Shown one piece after another: positions 36,959-46,443 of a stretch of 47,948 nucleotides of DNA. The position numbers were made by a program, and so were the translations under genes. This stretch comes from Bacteroidota bacterium (GTDB taxonomy: Bacteria > Bacteroidota > Bacteroidia > Palsa-965). Position 1 is the first letter of the stretch. Each line of letters starts with the position of its first letter. The notes beneath the pieces were generated by a model. The model worked only from the letters and a program-made list of their open reading frames with translations. It ran no database searches and was not told the DNA's origin. The stretch lies in the NCBI GenBank assembly GCA_013289095.1, contig JABDAO010000011.1, forward strand, positions 1 to 47,948, in the 5' to 3' direction.

Positions 36959-38440
36959 ATGCAGGATACCATTTCATTTGTTCTCGACGGAAAAATACAA
37001 CGTCTCGATTTTAAAGGGGCCTATACCCCAACCACCACGGTGCTTAACTACCTGCGTGCCGGTCTCAGCCACAAAGGTGTTAAAGAAGGATGTGCCGAAG
37101 GCGATTGCGGAGCCTGTACCGTTGTGATTGCCGATCTGGATGGAGCCAACAAACTGCGTTACCAGGCCTGGGATTCCTGTCTGATATTCCTGCCCATGAT
37201 ACATGGCAAACAGCTCATTACTGTCGAAAATCTGAAACACAAGATGAACGGCATCGAAGCGCTGCACCCTGTCCAGGAAAACATGGTGAACTGCAACGGA
37301 AGCCAGTGTGGATACTGCACACCGGGTATTGTCATGTCGCTTTTTGCATTGTATAAAACAGAAGCCAGGCCTACACATGCCAGTATTGAAGATGCCCTTA
37401 CCGGCAATCTGTGCCGTTGCACCGGTTACAAACCAATCATCGAAGCAGCGGCAAAAGCCTGTGTGCATGATGGCAGAGATCAATTTACAGATCAGGAGCA
37501 GGACATTATTCATTTATTGTTGGAAATCAGAGCCGATGAAAAACCGGTTTCTGTTCATACCGGCGCCCAAAGCTATTTTCAACCCTTGACACGTACACAA
37601 GCCCTGGAATCGAGAAACAAAAAACAAGAGGCTATCCTGATAAGCGGGGCCAGTGATATAGCGCTGAGGGTCACCAAACGGCATGAGATCCTAAGTGAAA
37701 TAATCGACCTCTCGCATGTAGAAGAATTCAAACAATTCAGTACCGAAAACAACCGCATGACATTTGGGGCAGGCATGAGCCTGGAGGACGTAAGGAAACA
37801 TGCTAAAAATCTGCTGCCTGCCTTGTATGATGCGCTTTCTGTGTTCGGTTCGCGTCAGATCCGCTCGGTGGCTACGCTGGGCGGTAACCTGGGCTCGGCA
37901 TCGCCCATTGGCGATACCTTGCCGGTACTGATGGCCTATGACGCTTCGATTACACTCGAAAGCGTACAGGGCGAACGAACCGTGAACATCAACAACTTCA
38001 TACTCGGTTACCGCAAAACAGACCGCAAACCCCACGAACTGATTACCCGCGTGAGCATACCCAAGCCACGAAAACAAACCCTTTTAAAATTCTACAAAGT
38101 ATCAAAACGCAAGGATCTGGATATTTCGACCGTGAGCGCCGGGTTCAGCTTGGCGCTGGATGAAGACAAGGTAAAATCAATCACCCTTGCTTACGGGGGG
38201 ATGGCAGCCCTTACCAAACGCGCTTCGGCAGCAGAGGCTTTTTTAACCGGCAAGAAATGGGAACGCAGGGTTGTTGAGCAGGCCATGGAATTAATCATCC
38301 AGGATTTTACCCCGATCTCCGATGCCCGTTCGGGCGCTGTGTTCAGAAGCCTGGCGGCGAAGAATCTGTTGCTGAAATTTTGGTCGGAAACGGCAGCTGC
38401 TGTTTCGTCACCATTCAGTGATTCTGACGGAACCGGCTAA
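36959..38440 (+). CDS. xdhA: xanthine dehydrogenase small subunit (2Fe-2S + FAD)
   Basis: EGCAEGDCGACTVV, CNGSQCGYCTPGIVMSLFAL, GNLCRCTGYKPIIEAA; FAD region FGSRQIRSVATLGGNLGSASPIGDTLPVLMA. Confidence 0.96.
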   Translation: MQDTISFVLDGKIQRLDFKGAYTPTTTVLNYLRAGLSHKGVKEGCAEGDCGACTVVIADLDGANKLRYQAWDSCLIFLPMIHGKQLITVENLKHKMNGIEALHPVQENMVNCNGSQCGYCTPGIVMSLFALYKTEARPTHASIEDALTGNLCRCTGYKPIIEAAAKACVHDGRDQFTDQEQDIIHLLLEIRADEKPVSVHTGAQSYFQPLTRTQALESRNKKQEAILISGASDIALRVTKRHEILSEIIDLSHVEEFKQFSTENNRMTFGAGMSLEDVRKHAKNLLPALYDALSVFGSRQIRSVATLGGNLGSASPIGDTLPVLMAYDASITLESVQGERTVNINNFILGYRKTDRKPHELITRVSIPKPRKQTLLKFYKVSKRKDLDISTVSAGFSLALDEDKVKSITLAYGGMAALTKRASAAEAFLTGKKWERRVVEQAMELIIQDFTPISDARSGAVFRSLAAKNLLLKFWSETAAAVSSPFSDSDGTG

Positions 38441-38623
38441 GGTAACGCCCTTGACGCTAAGGACACGAAGGCACACTCAGGGTTTAATTGATTGAAGGTC
38501 TTCGTGTTTCTCAGTGCCCTCCGTGCCAAGGGGGCTACCTTCAGCGCAAAGAAATAAAGCCAGTACCGTTTTCGCCTGAACAATAATTTTTAAAAAAATA
38601 TTCAAGCCAATTTATAAACCCGC

Positions 38624-40939
38624 ATGAACAAATCCATCCCACACGACAGCGCCATCAAACACGTAAGCGGAGAATCTGTTTACATTGATGATATGCTTGT
38701 AAATGCCCAGTTGCTCCATGGCCGTGTGGTCTATAGCAAACATGCTCATGCCAGGGTGTTGTCGATAGAGCTGTCGGCAGCAAAAGCATTGCCAGGCGTT
38801 CTTTCTGTGCTCTACAGCGCCGACATACCGGGGCATAACCAGATGGGCCCCGTGATTCATGATGAACCGTGTCTGGCGGTGGATCAAGTGCATTGCGTAG
38901 GCCAGGCCCTGGTGCTGATAGCTGCCGTGTCGGAAGAAATTGCCATACAGGCCGAAGCCTTGATAAAGATTGAATACGAAGAACTGCCGGCAATTCTCGA
39001 CATCCGTTCGGCCATCGAACAAAATTCATTCCTTGCCCCTCCCCGCTTCATGAAACGCGGAGATGCCGATGCCGCTTTAAAAACAGCTATGCATGTTATT
39101 AAAGGAGAAATCGAGACCGGTGCTCAAGAACACTGGTACCTCGAAACACAAACCTGTTTGTGCATACCGGGCGAAGACAAGGAAATAACCGCCTACAGCT
39201 CCACCCAGCACCCGTCTGAAACACAGGCCATCATTGCCGAAGTCCTGGGAATAGCAAAGAACGAAGTGGTGGTTGAAATACGCCGTATGGGCGGGGCTTT
39301 CGGAGGCAAGGAAACCCAGGCCAATTGGATTGCTGCCTGGTGTGCCCTGCTCTGTCAGGCCACCAAACGCCCGGTAAAGATCCGTTTGTTTCGCGACGAC
39401 GATCAGATCATCACAGGCAAACGTCACCCCTACCTGATCAAATACGAAGTTGGTTTTGATGAATGCGGAAAGATCTCTGCCCTGAAATTCGAACAGAATG
39501 CCGACGGAGGCTATGCCACCGATCTGAGCATGGCCATCCTCGAACGCGCCATGCTTCATGCCGACAGCAGTTATTTTATCCCCAACATGCATGTTACGGG
39601 AAGGGCCTGCCGTACAAACCTCCCATCGAACACGGCCTTCAGGGGTTTTGGGGGGCCGCAAGGCATGGCCGGTATGGAAACCGTCATAGACCGCATTGCC
39701 CGGTTCCTGAAAAAGGACGGGGCTGAAATCCGAAAACTTAATTTCTATGGAACAGAAACCAACAACATCACGCATTACGGTCAGGAGGTAGAACTCAACC
39801 GTCTGCACATCCTGTATGACCAATTGATGGCTTCGAGCGATTATCTGGAACGGAGAAAATCTGTCAACACCTTCAATGCAAAGCATGAGTTTTACAAAAA
39901 AGGAATTGCCCTCACGCCGGTCAAGTTTGGCATTTCGTTCACCACTTCTTTTCTGAACCAGGCCGGTGCCTTGGTCAATATCTATAAAGACGGCACCGTG
40001 CTTGTAAATCACGGGGGCACCGAAATGGGACAAGGCCTGAACACCAAGATCCTTCAAATAGCTGCGGCTGAGCTGGGAATCAGTACCTCGTTCATCAAAG
40101 TAAATGCTACGAATACGTCAAAAGTTCCAAACACTTCGGCCACGGCGGCATCGGCCGGAACAGATCTGAACGGCATGGCCGTAAAAGTTGCCATTGATAT
40201 ACTCAAAGGAAGAATTGCGGAAGTGATGGCTTCGGAATTCTCGAAGAAATCAACCGGAGAACCCAGCCTCGCAGCTGACCTTGTTTTTAGTGACGATGTC
40301 ATCACCGACAGTAAATACCCCGATCGGAACATTGCCTTTGCCGATGCCATGCCCCTGGTGCATTTCAACCAGGTAAGCCTGAGCGCAGCAGGATTTTACC
40401 GCACACCCGATATAGGGTGGGACAAGGCAACAGGCTGGGGTAAGCCCTTTAATTATTTTGCATTCGGGATGTGCGTAAGCGAAGTGCTGGTTGATACACT
40501 AACCGGTTTTCACAAAAATCTGAGAACGGATATCTTACACGATGTAGGCGATTCGATCAACCCCGGGCTTGACATCGGTCAGGTAGAAGGAGGGTATATA
40601 CAAGGCGTTGGCTGGTGTACCACCGAAGAAGTAAAATGGAATGCAAACGGGCATCTGCTGAACCACAGCCCCGATACCTATAAGATACCCTCGGTACAGG
40701 ACATCCCGGCCGACTTCCGCACGCATCTGCTGCAAAGCGCACCCAACCCCCGGGCCATACGCAAGAGCAAGGCTGTGGCCGAGCCCCCGCTTATGCTTGC
40801 CTTTGCTACCTGGCTGGCCATTAAAGATGCCGTGTCGGCAGTAGGCAATCATGCATTTGAACCGGAGTTTAAATTGCCAGCTACCAATGAAGTGATTTTG
40901 TTGAGTATTGAGGGGTTGAGAAAAAAGACGAAATCCTGA
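38624..40939 (+). CDS. xdhB: xanthine dehydrogenase molybdopterin-binding subunit
   Basis: GRVVYSKHAHARVLSIELSAAKALPGV; RMGGAFGGKETQA; NTAFRGFGGPQGM; VNHGGTEMGQGLNTKILQIAA. Confidence 0.96.
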   Translation: MNKSIPHDSAIKHVSGESVYIDDMLVNAQLLHGRVVYSKHAHARVLSIELSAAKALPGVLSVLYSADIPGHNQMGPVIHDEPCLAVDQVHCVGQALVLIAAVSEEIAIQAEALIKIEYEELPAILDIRSAIEQNSFLAPPRFMKRGDADAALKTAMHVIKGEIETGAQEHWYLETQTCLCIPGEDKEITAYSSTQHPSETQAIIAEVLGIAKNEVVVEIRRMGGAFGGKETQANWIAAWCALLCQATKRPVKIRLFRDDDQIITGKRHPYLIKYEVGFDECGKISALKFEQNADGGYATDLSMAILERAMLHADSSYFIPNMHVTGRACRTNLPSNTAFRGFGGPQGMAGMETVIDRIARFLKKDGAEIRKLNFYGTETNNITHYGQEVELNRLHILYDQLMASSDYLERRKSVNTFNAKHEFYKKGIALTPVKFGISFTTSFLNQAGALVNIYKDGTVLVNHGGTEMGQGLNTKILQIAAAELGISTSFIKVNATNTSKVPNTSATAASAGTDLNGMAVKVAIDILKGRIAEVMASEFSKKSTGEPSLAADLVFSDDVITDSKYPDRNIAFADAMPLVHFNQVSLSAAGFYRTPDIGWDKATGWGKPFNYFAFGMCVSEVLVDTLTGFHKNLRTDILHDVGDSINPGLDIGQVEGGYIQGVGWCTTEEVKWNANGHLLNHSPDTYKIPSVQDIPADFRTHLLQSAPNPRAIRKSKAVAEPPLMLAFATWLAIKDAVSAVGNHAFEPEFKLPATNEVILLSIEGLRKKTKS

Positions 40940-40973
40940 TTTTTTTCGTAAATTCATCGAACTTAATTTGCTG

Positions 40974-41456
40974 GACATGGCATTTGAAAGCTTGACAGAT
41001 GATAAAATTGCTGACCTGCTTAATTGCACTAAACGGTTGACAAACCCTCAAGCCAGACGTAAAAGTAAAGACGGCCATGAGCAGATCAATTATCACGCGT
41101 CATCAACAGACGGATCTCAGCACGAATTTGAAATTTACAGAAGGCAGAATTTGAGAGAGGGTATGGAAGATGATTTTTCATGTGGCATAAGTTGGATTGC
41201 ACCAAATGGAGAAACACTTACGATAAAGAGGTACAACGGGCCGAATCATAACCATCCAAATCATCTCGAAGGGGAACACCTCGGGTTTAAATGTCATATT
41301 CACACAGCCACTGAAAAATACCTGAAGGCAAACCGAAAAGCAGAGGGATATGCAGTGGCAACAGACAGGTACATCACTATTGAAGGGGCACTGGATTGCT
41401 TAGTGGCAGATTGCAATGCAATTGGAATTTCAACATCACCAGACCACCTCAGTTAA
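40974..41456 (+). CDS. hypothetical His-rich protein (DUF6978-like, tentative)
   Basis: ~160 aa; KRYNGPNHNHPNHLEGEHLGFKCHIHTATEKYLKA; first gene of a compact cassette. Confidence 0.6.
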   Translation, partial: DMAFESLTDDKIADLLNCTKRLTNPQARRKSKDGHEQINYHASSTDGSQHEFEIYRRQNLREGMEDDFSCGISWIAPNGETLTIKRYNGPNHNHPNHLEGEHLGFKCHIHTATEKYLKANRKAEGYAVATDRYITIEGALDCLVADCNAIGISTSPDHLS

Positions 41457-41473
41457 ACGTAGCTTTTGGGATT

Positions 41474-42253
41474 ATGAACCTCGATATAAACAAACTTCAA
41501 GAGACACTCTGTTCACTATTGTGTACAGAGGTTAAAATACAACCTAAAAATGGCAAGCTCTTGTCTATTACAACCCCGTTCTTTTTTGCCGATGGTGACC
41601 CATATCAAATTTATATCAAGGAAATGCCAGGCGGCGTAATTAGGCTTACAGACATGGGCCACACGATGATGCACCTGAGTTATGACAACGATATTGACAA
41701 ATTCAGAGAGGGGACACGAGGCAAATTATTTGATCAGATAAAAGCCGAAACCTTCGTTGAGGAAGAAAATGGGGAGTTCTTTATTGAGACACCATTGAGC
41801 AACCTGGGGTTCAATATTTTCAGGCTGGGCCAGGCCCTCACTAAGATTAACGACCTCTCTTTTCTGAATCGGTCACGTACAGAATCAACATTCTATGATG
41901 ACCTACAGCAGCAACTCTTGAAGGTGGTTGGGCTGGAAAAGATAAAGAAAGATTATTACTTTGAAGGAATGGAAAACAGCATTGATTATCCGATTGATTT
42001 TAAAATTGAGGGTAAACATGCCCCATTATTTCTATTCGGAATCCCTAACCGGGACAAGGCACGGCTGACCACTATCGTTTTGGAGAGACTACTCAGGGTG
42101 AAAGCAGACTTCGACAGTTTACTCATCTTTTCCGATCAAGGATCAATCCCCAAACCCGATTTCGCACGGCTTATGAATGCTGGCGGGGAAATGATTGCTT
42201 CCTTAGATGCAGAGACTGATTTTTCAAGAAAACTTTTGAGAAAAATAGCCTAG
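41474..42253 (+). CDS. DUF1828/DUF1829 domain protein
   Basis: FFADGDPYQIYIKEMPGGVIRLTDMGHTMMHLSYDNDI (DUF1828-like) and IDFKIEGKHAPLFLFGIPNRDKARLTTIVLERLL..FDSLLIFSDQ (DUF1829-like); ATG at 41474 is the likely start. Confidence 0.8.
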   Translation: MNLDINKLQETLCSLLCTEVKIQPKNGKLLSITTPFFFADGDPYQIYIKEMPGGVIRLTDMGHTMMHLSYDNDIDKFREGTRGKLFDQIKAETFVEEENGEFFIETPLSNLGFNIFRLGQALTKINDLSFLNRSRTESTFYDDLQQQLLKVVGLEKIKKDYYFEGMENSIDYPIDFKIEGKHAPLFLFGIPNRDKARLTTIVLERLLRVKADFDSLLIFSDQGSIPKPDFARLMNAGGEMIASLDAETDFSRKLLRKIA

Positions 42254-42300
42254 CGACAACCTTGGGGGGATTGATCTCCATCTTACTAAAGTGCAAAACA

Positions 42301-42858
42301 ATGAAGTCATCAATACAATTAGGAATGACCAAAGCAGATTACCTGGAAAAACACATTCCTCATCGCATCAATCTGCTTCTCACATTCAGAGAGAGATTCG
42401 AAGGTCTTGATCCTGTTAAAACTGAGCTAGTCAGAGACCTGATGCGCTGTTCGAAGGATATCTCCATTCTAATGGTGCGCTTTCTTCTGGGAGAAGTCGG
42501 AATCACCTTAAAGAAAGGAGAACGGAATGTAAGTAAAAGAGAGAAAGGCATATTTACGCAAGAGGAACTTAGCGTTGATGAACTCACTCGGCACAATAAT
42601 TATGAATCAATACTCGAAACGCTTAAAGCTGCAAATAGAGCAGTTGCTCATATGGAAGATCCGGATGTCGACCATGTTTTTACGGATGATATAGGCGATA
42701 AGCAATTATTTACAACGATCACATACACTGAATCAGTGATAATCAAAAAGATTTACAAGGACGATTCAGAATTCAAGAAAGCAATGGAGATGAAATGGAA
42801 CCAGATGCATAGAGATCGTATTGTACTTTCAAATCTAATATCAGAACTACCGACATAA
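42301..42858 (+). CDS. hypothetical protein, third gene of the DUF1828 cassette
   Basis: ATG 42301 (MKSSIQLGMTKADYLEKHIPHRINLLLTFRERFEGLDP...); ORF 42262-42858. Confidence 0.7.
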   Translation: MKSSIQLGMTKADYLEKHIPHRINLLLTFRERFEGLDPVKTELVRDLMRCSKDISILMVRFLLGEVGITLKKGERNVSKREKGIFTQEELSVDELTRHNNYESILETLKAANRAVAHMEDPDVDHVFTDDIGDKQLFTTITYTESVIIKKIYKDDSEFKKAMEMKWNQMHRDRIVLSNLISELPT

Positions 42859-42884
42859 TACATCGTCTTCAGTTTTCACCTTCC

Positions 42885-44318
42885 TCACACCGCCAGCTTC
42901 TTCCTCCTCGCATCCAGGATCTTCACAAACGAGCGTGTCCGGATATCCTCCATAGTAAGCGTGGTAGCTTCCAGATCTTGTTCTTCAATGGCCCCGCAGT
43001 TCATGGCTATTAAAAAGAAGTTGAGCAAACCCTGACCGGTTGCCGCATCGTCAAACACATCGCCCGAGAGCGTTGCCTGTCCGGCTTTCTCCATAAAATT
43101 TCGCAAACGCAATGCCGCATCGGCATAACTCTCGAGGAAGAAGGCATAAACGGCAGCATACCTTACAGGCAACTGCGCCGGGTGCAGATCCCAACCCTGA
43201 TAAAGACCTTTCCAGAGCGAATGCCGGTTGTGGTCGTATGCAATCTTCCAGGCCCTATGTACTACTTCGGTATTTTCTTTTTGTTGGCTCTCGCTCAGGT
43301 CCTTCCCCCGGTGCGGCCCTACAGGCATTACATTGGTTGCCCCATCTGAGAGCCACACCCCTGTTCCGCCCAGGGCCACCTTCATCATGTGATGGGCAAA
43401 ATCGCATACGGCATGATCCATCTTTTGATAACGGGCGGTGATGTTGCAGGATGCCGTATAGTCGTAGGTGCCAAAATGGGCCCCGGTGCATCTTCCGTTG
43501 GCAGCCATGACCATTGCCAGCAAAGGGTTTTCGCCGGCGCTGCTCATGATGCTTTGGGTAGTCTCGACCATGAATTCCATTTTCAGCGATCCTTTTGCAA
43601 GACCGGTATGTGTCTCGATCACATCAAAGAGTTGCACAAGTGCAGTAACCTGCCCGGGTATCTGCACCTTGGGCAGGGTCACCACAAAGTTGGAAGGCAA
43701 CTTCCCTCCGCTGGCTTCAACCAGCGTGGAAACAAAGATATCGAGGGTACGAACAGAACGATTCTTGAGTTCTTCGGTAAAGGGTTTGATGCGTATGCCG
43801 ATAAATGGAGAGAGCGTTCCATCCTTCATTCCTTTGGCAACTTCTTTAGCCGCGAATTCTGCTGTAGCATCCTCTTCAGCATCGGGGCGGTTGCCATAAC
43901 CGTCTTCGAAATCGATCCTGAAATCTTCGATAGCCTCGCGTTCGAGTTTCCGGATGATTTTGTTGTAGACGGTATATGCCAGCCAGGCCGGATGATCACC
44001 GGCGCTCCGGGCCGTTTTCAACTGTGCTTCCAACGCCTCAATACCCTTTTGATCAGAAGGCAAAGCTGCATGACCGGGTAATTCCAGAGCACGGGCCAGC
44101 ACAGCAAAGTTTGGGGCATAGGTTTTTAAGTTGCCGACCGAAACACTTCCCATTTTCATGGTGGTGTCTGACTTAAACAGATTGGCACCCCCATAAACCG
44201 TATGCACCGGCTGACGTTCAGGCGAATCGCCGGGATATATTTTTTGGAAAGCGGTGTTTGCCGTTTTTAAAGAGTTCAGGATGTTGTCCTTTTCTGTGGA
44301 TGGGATGGATTGTTTCAT
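42885..44318 (-). CDS. DUF6986-like aldolase / malate-synthase-like protein
   Basis: EAIEDFRIDFEDGYGNRPDAEEDATAEFA; SLKMEFMVETTQSIM; GRCTGAHFGTYDYTASCNITARYQKMDH; TIM-barrel HpcH/citrate-lyase-like motifs. ATG 44318 (MKQSIPSTEKDN) likely. Confidence 0.78.
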   Translation of the reverse strand: MKQSIPSTEKDNILNSLKTANTAFQKIYPGDSPERQPVHTVYGGANLFKSDTTMKMGSVSVGNLKTYAPNFAVLARALELPGHAALPSDQKGIEALEAQLKTARSAGDHPAWLAYTVYNKIIRKLEREAIEDFRIDFEDGYGNRPDAEEDATAEFAAKEVAKGMKDGTLSPFIGIRIKPFTEELKNRSVRTLDIFVSTLVEASGGKLPSNFVVTLPKVQIPGQVTALVQLFDVIETHTGLAKGSLKMEFMVETTQSIMSSAGENPLLAMVMAANGRCTGAHFGTYDYTASCNITARYQKMDHAVCDFAHHMMKVALGGTGVWLSDGATNVMPVGPHRGKDLSESQQKENTEVVHRAWKIAYDHNRHSLWKGLYQGWDLHPAQLPVRYAAVYAFFLESYADAALRLRNFMEKAGQATLSGDVFDDAATGQGLLNFFLIAMNCGAIEEQDLEATTLTMEDIRTRSFVKILDARRKKLAV

Positions 44319-44525
44319 ATTTCCTTTCTTCTTTGTTAACAAATAAACATTCAACATTTAAGTAAAAACATAACCCTTACTTAAAATTTCGGATTATTAC
44401 CTTTTAATGCTACAATAGAATGATCAAACCTACTTAGTAGGCGCTGAAGCGCGGGGTTACGAACAAGATTTTAGTGATCGCCTAATAACCAAACACTACC
44501 CAATATTAAATAATTCATCTACACG

Positions 44526-44867
44526 TCAGCTTCCTCTGTAAGTAGAGTATCCGTAGGGATTCAACAACAAGGGTACATGGTAATGCTGATCATCCTTAAT
44601 TTCGAAAGCGATGGTTACCGAAGGATAAAAACCCTTTACCCCTATACGTGCATGATAAGCACCAGTGGCAAACAACAATCGGTAGTTACCAGGGGTTAAT
44701 TTCTGTGTATCGGGCACTAATCCCGGGAGCCGTCCATCGGCATTGGTTGTTCCTTTTCCGAGCAGGGTCCAGGGTCCGGTTTGTTCTTCTTTCTCCAGTA
44801 TGATCTCAATGCCAGAAACCGGTTTTCCGAGTGACGTATCCAAGACATGTGTAGTGATCTGGCTCAT
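44526..44867 (-). CDS. uraH: 5-hydroxyisourate hydrolase
   Basis: ITTHVLDTSLGKPVSGIEIILE..TNADGRLPGL; C-terminal YHVPLLLNPYGYSTYRGS signature. Confidence 0.97.
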   Translation of the reverse strand: MSQITTHVLDTSLGKPVSGIEIILEKEEQTGPWTLLGKGTTNADGRLPGLVPDTQKLTPGNYRLLFATGAYHARIGVKGFYPSVTIAFEIKDDQHYHVPLLLNPYGYSTYRGS

Positions 44868-45367
44868 TCCAATAGTTTTTTCAAACGCAGATGCGCTATT
44901 TTGTTTTGTTCTTTCATGGCTATCTCCAGTTCTTCGCCTGCTTCGTTAAACAAACGTTCATTGAGCAGATCAAGCATTTCTTTGGCTGTTTTACCGCTGG
45001 CACAAATAATGAAGATATACCCGAATTTCTGTTCATACCGTTCATTGCCCCTGGCCAGTTCTTCGAGTACACGCGCACTGGCTGTATTTACGCCGCTTTG
45101 TTCACCCCCAGCCCATTCCTTTGTCTCGGGGAATTTCTTTTCCAGGCTTTCGATATCGCCAATTCTCGGGTGCTGGTCGAAAGCTTCCAACGCATCTTCA
45201 CCCGAACACCGTTCCCAGATTTTATCAGAAGCAGTCAACAAGGCTGAAAGATCGGAATATGGTCTTTTGTCTGCAAGTGCGGCGGCCCATTTACGCGATC
45301 CGCAACATTTCACAAATTCTGCCAGGGCTGTATCCCGGTCGAGTGCATTGAGTTCGTCCAGTGTCAT
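44864..45367 (-). CDS. uraD: OHCU decarboxylase
   Basis: FVKCCGSRKWAAALADKRPYSD; DQHPRIGDI; NERYEQKFGYIFIICASGKTAKEML; 4-bp overlap with uraH. Confidence 0.95.
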   Translation of the reverse strand: MTLDELNALDRDTALAEFVKCCGSRKWAAALADKRPYSDLSALLTASDKIWERCSGEDALEAFDQHPRIGDIESLEKKFPETKEWAGGEQSGVNTASARVLEELARGNERYEQKFGYIFIICASGKTAKEMLDLLNERLFNEAGEELEIAMKEQNKIAHLRLKKLLE

Positions 45368-46392
45368 TTCAAAGGTTTGATATGTCCGTATAACCGCAAT
45401 CGGCTGACTCCTCCGTCAGGAAATATATTCAGGCGTATGTGAGAAAATGCTTCATCACCAGCGAAAAGCGTTTCAAAGAGATGTTCTTTGTCGGCTGCAA
45501 GTTTTGTGGAGGGAAGAATAGTCGTCCATTTCAGGCCGGCATTGCTCAGATCGGTGTCCTTGCCCGGCGCTACATCAAGGCCTTCGAGTGAACAGGTGTC
45601 GGGGTAGTTTCCTTTGAAATGACAGGTATCAACCAAAGCTTCCTTCAATGAAGCACGATGTGCCAGTTTTACGATTACCCAATCGCGGTTGTTGGGTGTA
45701 CGGTTGCGTTTGGTTTCCCATCCATCGCCCATATTCACCCCTCGTCCGGGCATGAGGAGGTTATCCATATGGCTAAAAAACATATCATTGCACAAAACTG
45801 ATTTGGCCCCGTTGGCAGCAGCAGCCAGGTCAACCAGATCGGTTGTTTTTACGCTGTTCCAGTTTTTGTACACTTCTCCATATACTTTCAAACGGGCTAC
45901 TCCCCCATCGGGAAAGATATTCAGCCTCAGATGCGTCCATACTTCGGCCGAAGAGACTTCAAAAAAGTGCTGACTGCCCGGATTAAGCGGCGCTCTTGGC
46001 AAGAGTTCTTTCCAGACAAGATCCTTGCTTTCGGGAAGAAAGGTTTTCGGATCGCCCTCAAACGAACAAACTTCAACCGAAGCAAACGGAGGATGATTGC
46101 CCAGAAAATGATTGGTATCGATATCCAGCCCGCGGATGATGCCCGGAGCGCCAAGCTGGATAATACACCAGTCGTGCCCGGCAATGCGTTTTCTTCTGCT
46201 TTCCCAACCGTCCATCCATTTTCCACGATCGGTGTATTTATCGGCAATAAAGATCCCCCGGCCCGGTTTCAACAGATTTTCTTTTTCTGCAAAGAAATCG
46301 TCGCTGCAAACAAGGGCTTTGGCCCCAAGCCGCTCGGATGCCAGGTTGATGAGGTTGGTGAATTCGGGTTTAAGTATTGTTTTATTTTCCAT
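45364..46392 (-). CDS. alc: allantoicase
   Basis: Two-fold repeated domain: MDGWESRRKRIAGHDWCIIQLGAPGIIRGLDIDTNHFLGNHPPFASVE and GDGWETKRNRTPNNRDWVIVKLAHRASLKEALVDTCHFKGNYPDTCSLEG; HIRLNIFPDGGVSRLRLYG. Confidence 0.96.
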   Translation of the reverse strand: MENKTILKPEFTNLINLASERLGAKALVCSDDFFAEKENLLKPGRGIFIADKYTDRGKWMDGWESRRKRIAGHDWCIIQLGAPGIIRGLDIDTNHFLGNHPPFASVEVCSFEGDPKTFLPESKDLVWKELLPRAPLNPGSQHFFEVSSAEVWTHLRLNIFPDGGVARLKVYGEVYKNWNSVKTTDLVDLAAAANGAKSVLCNDMFFSHMDNLLMPGRGVNMGDGWETKRNRTPNNRDWVIVKLAHRASLKEALVDTCHFKGNYPDTCSLEGLDVAPGKDTDLSNAGLKWTTILPSTKLAADKEHLFETLFAGDEAFSHIRLNIFPDGGVSRLRLYGHIKPLK

Positions 46393-46443
46393 ATACAGTT
46401 TCTAATTCGGATCGAAAATAACGAGGAGTGGTTTCACCGGGCT

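Noticed and set aside
39077-40057. 326-aa antisense ORF
   Set aside because: Fully inside xdhB on the opposite strand; xdhB has clear molybdopterin-binding motifs, so this is a shadow ORF.
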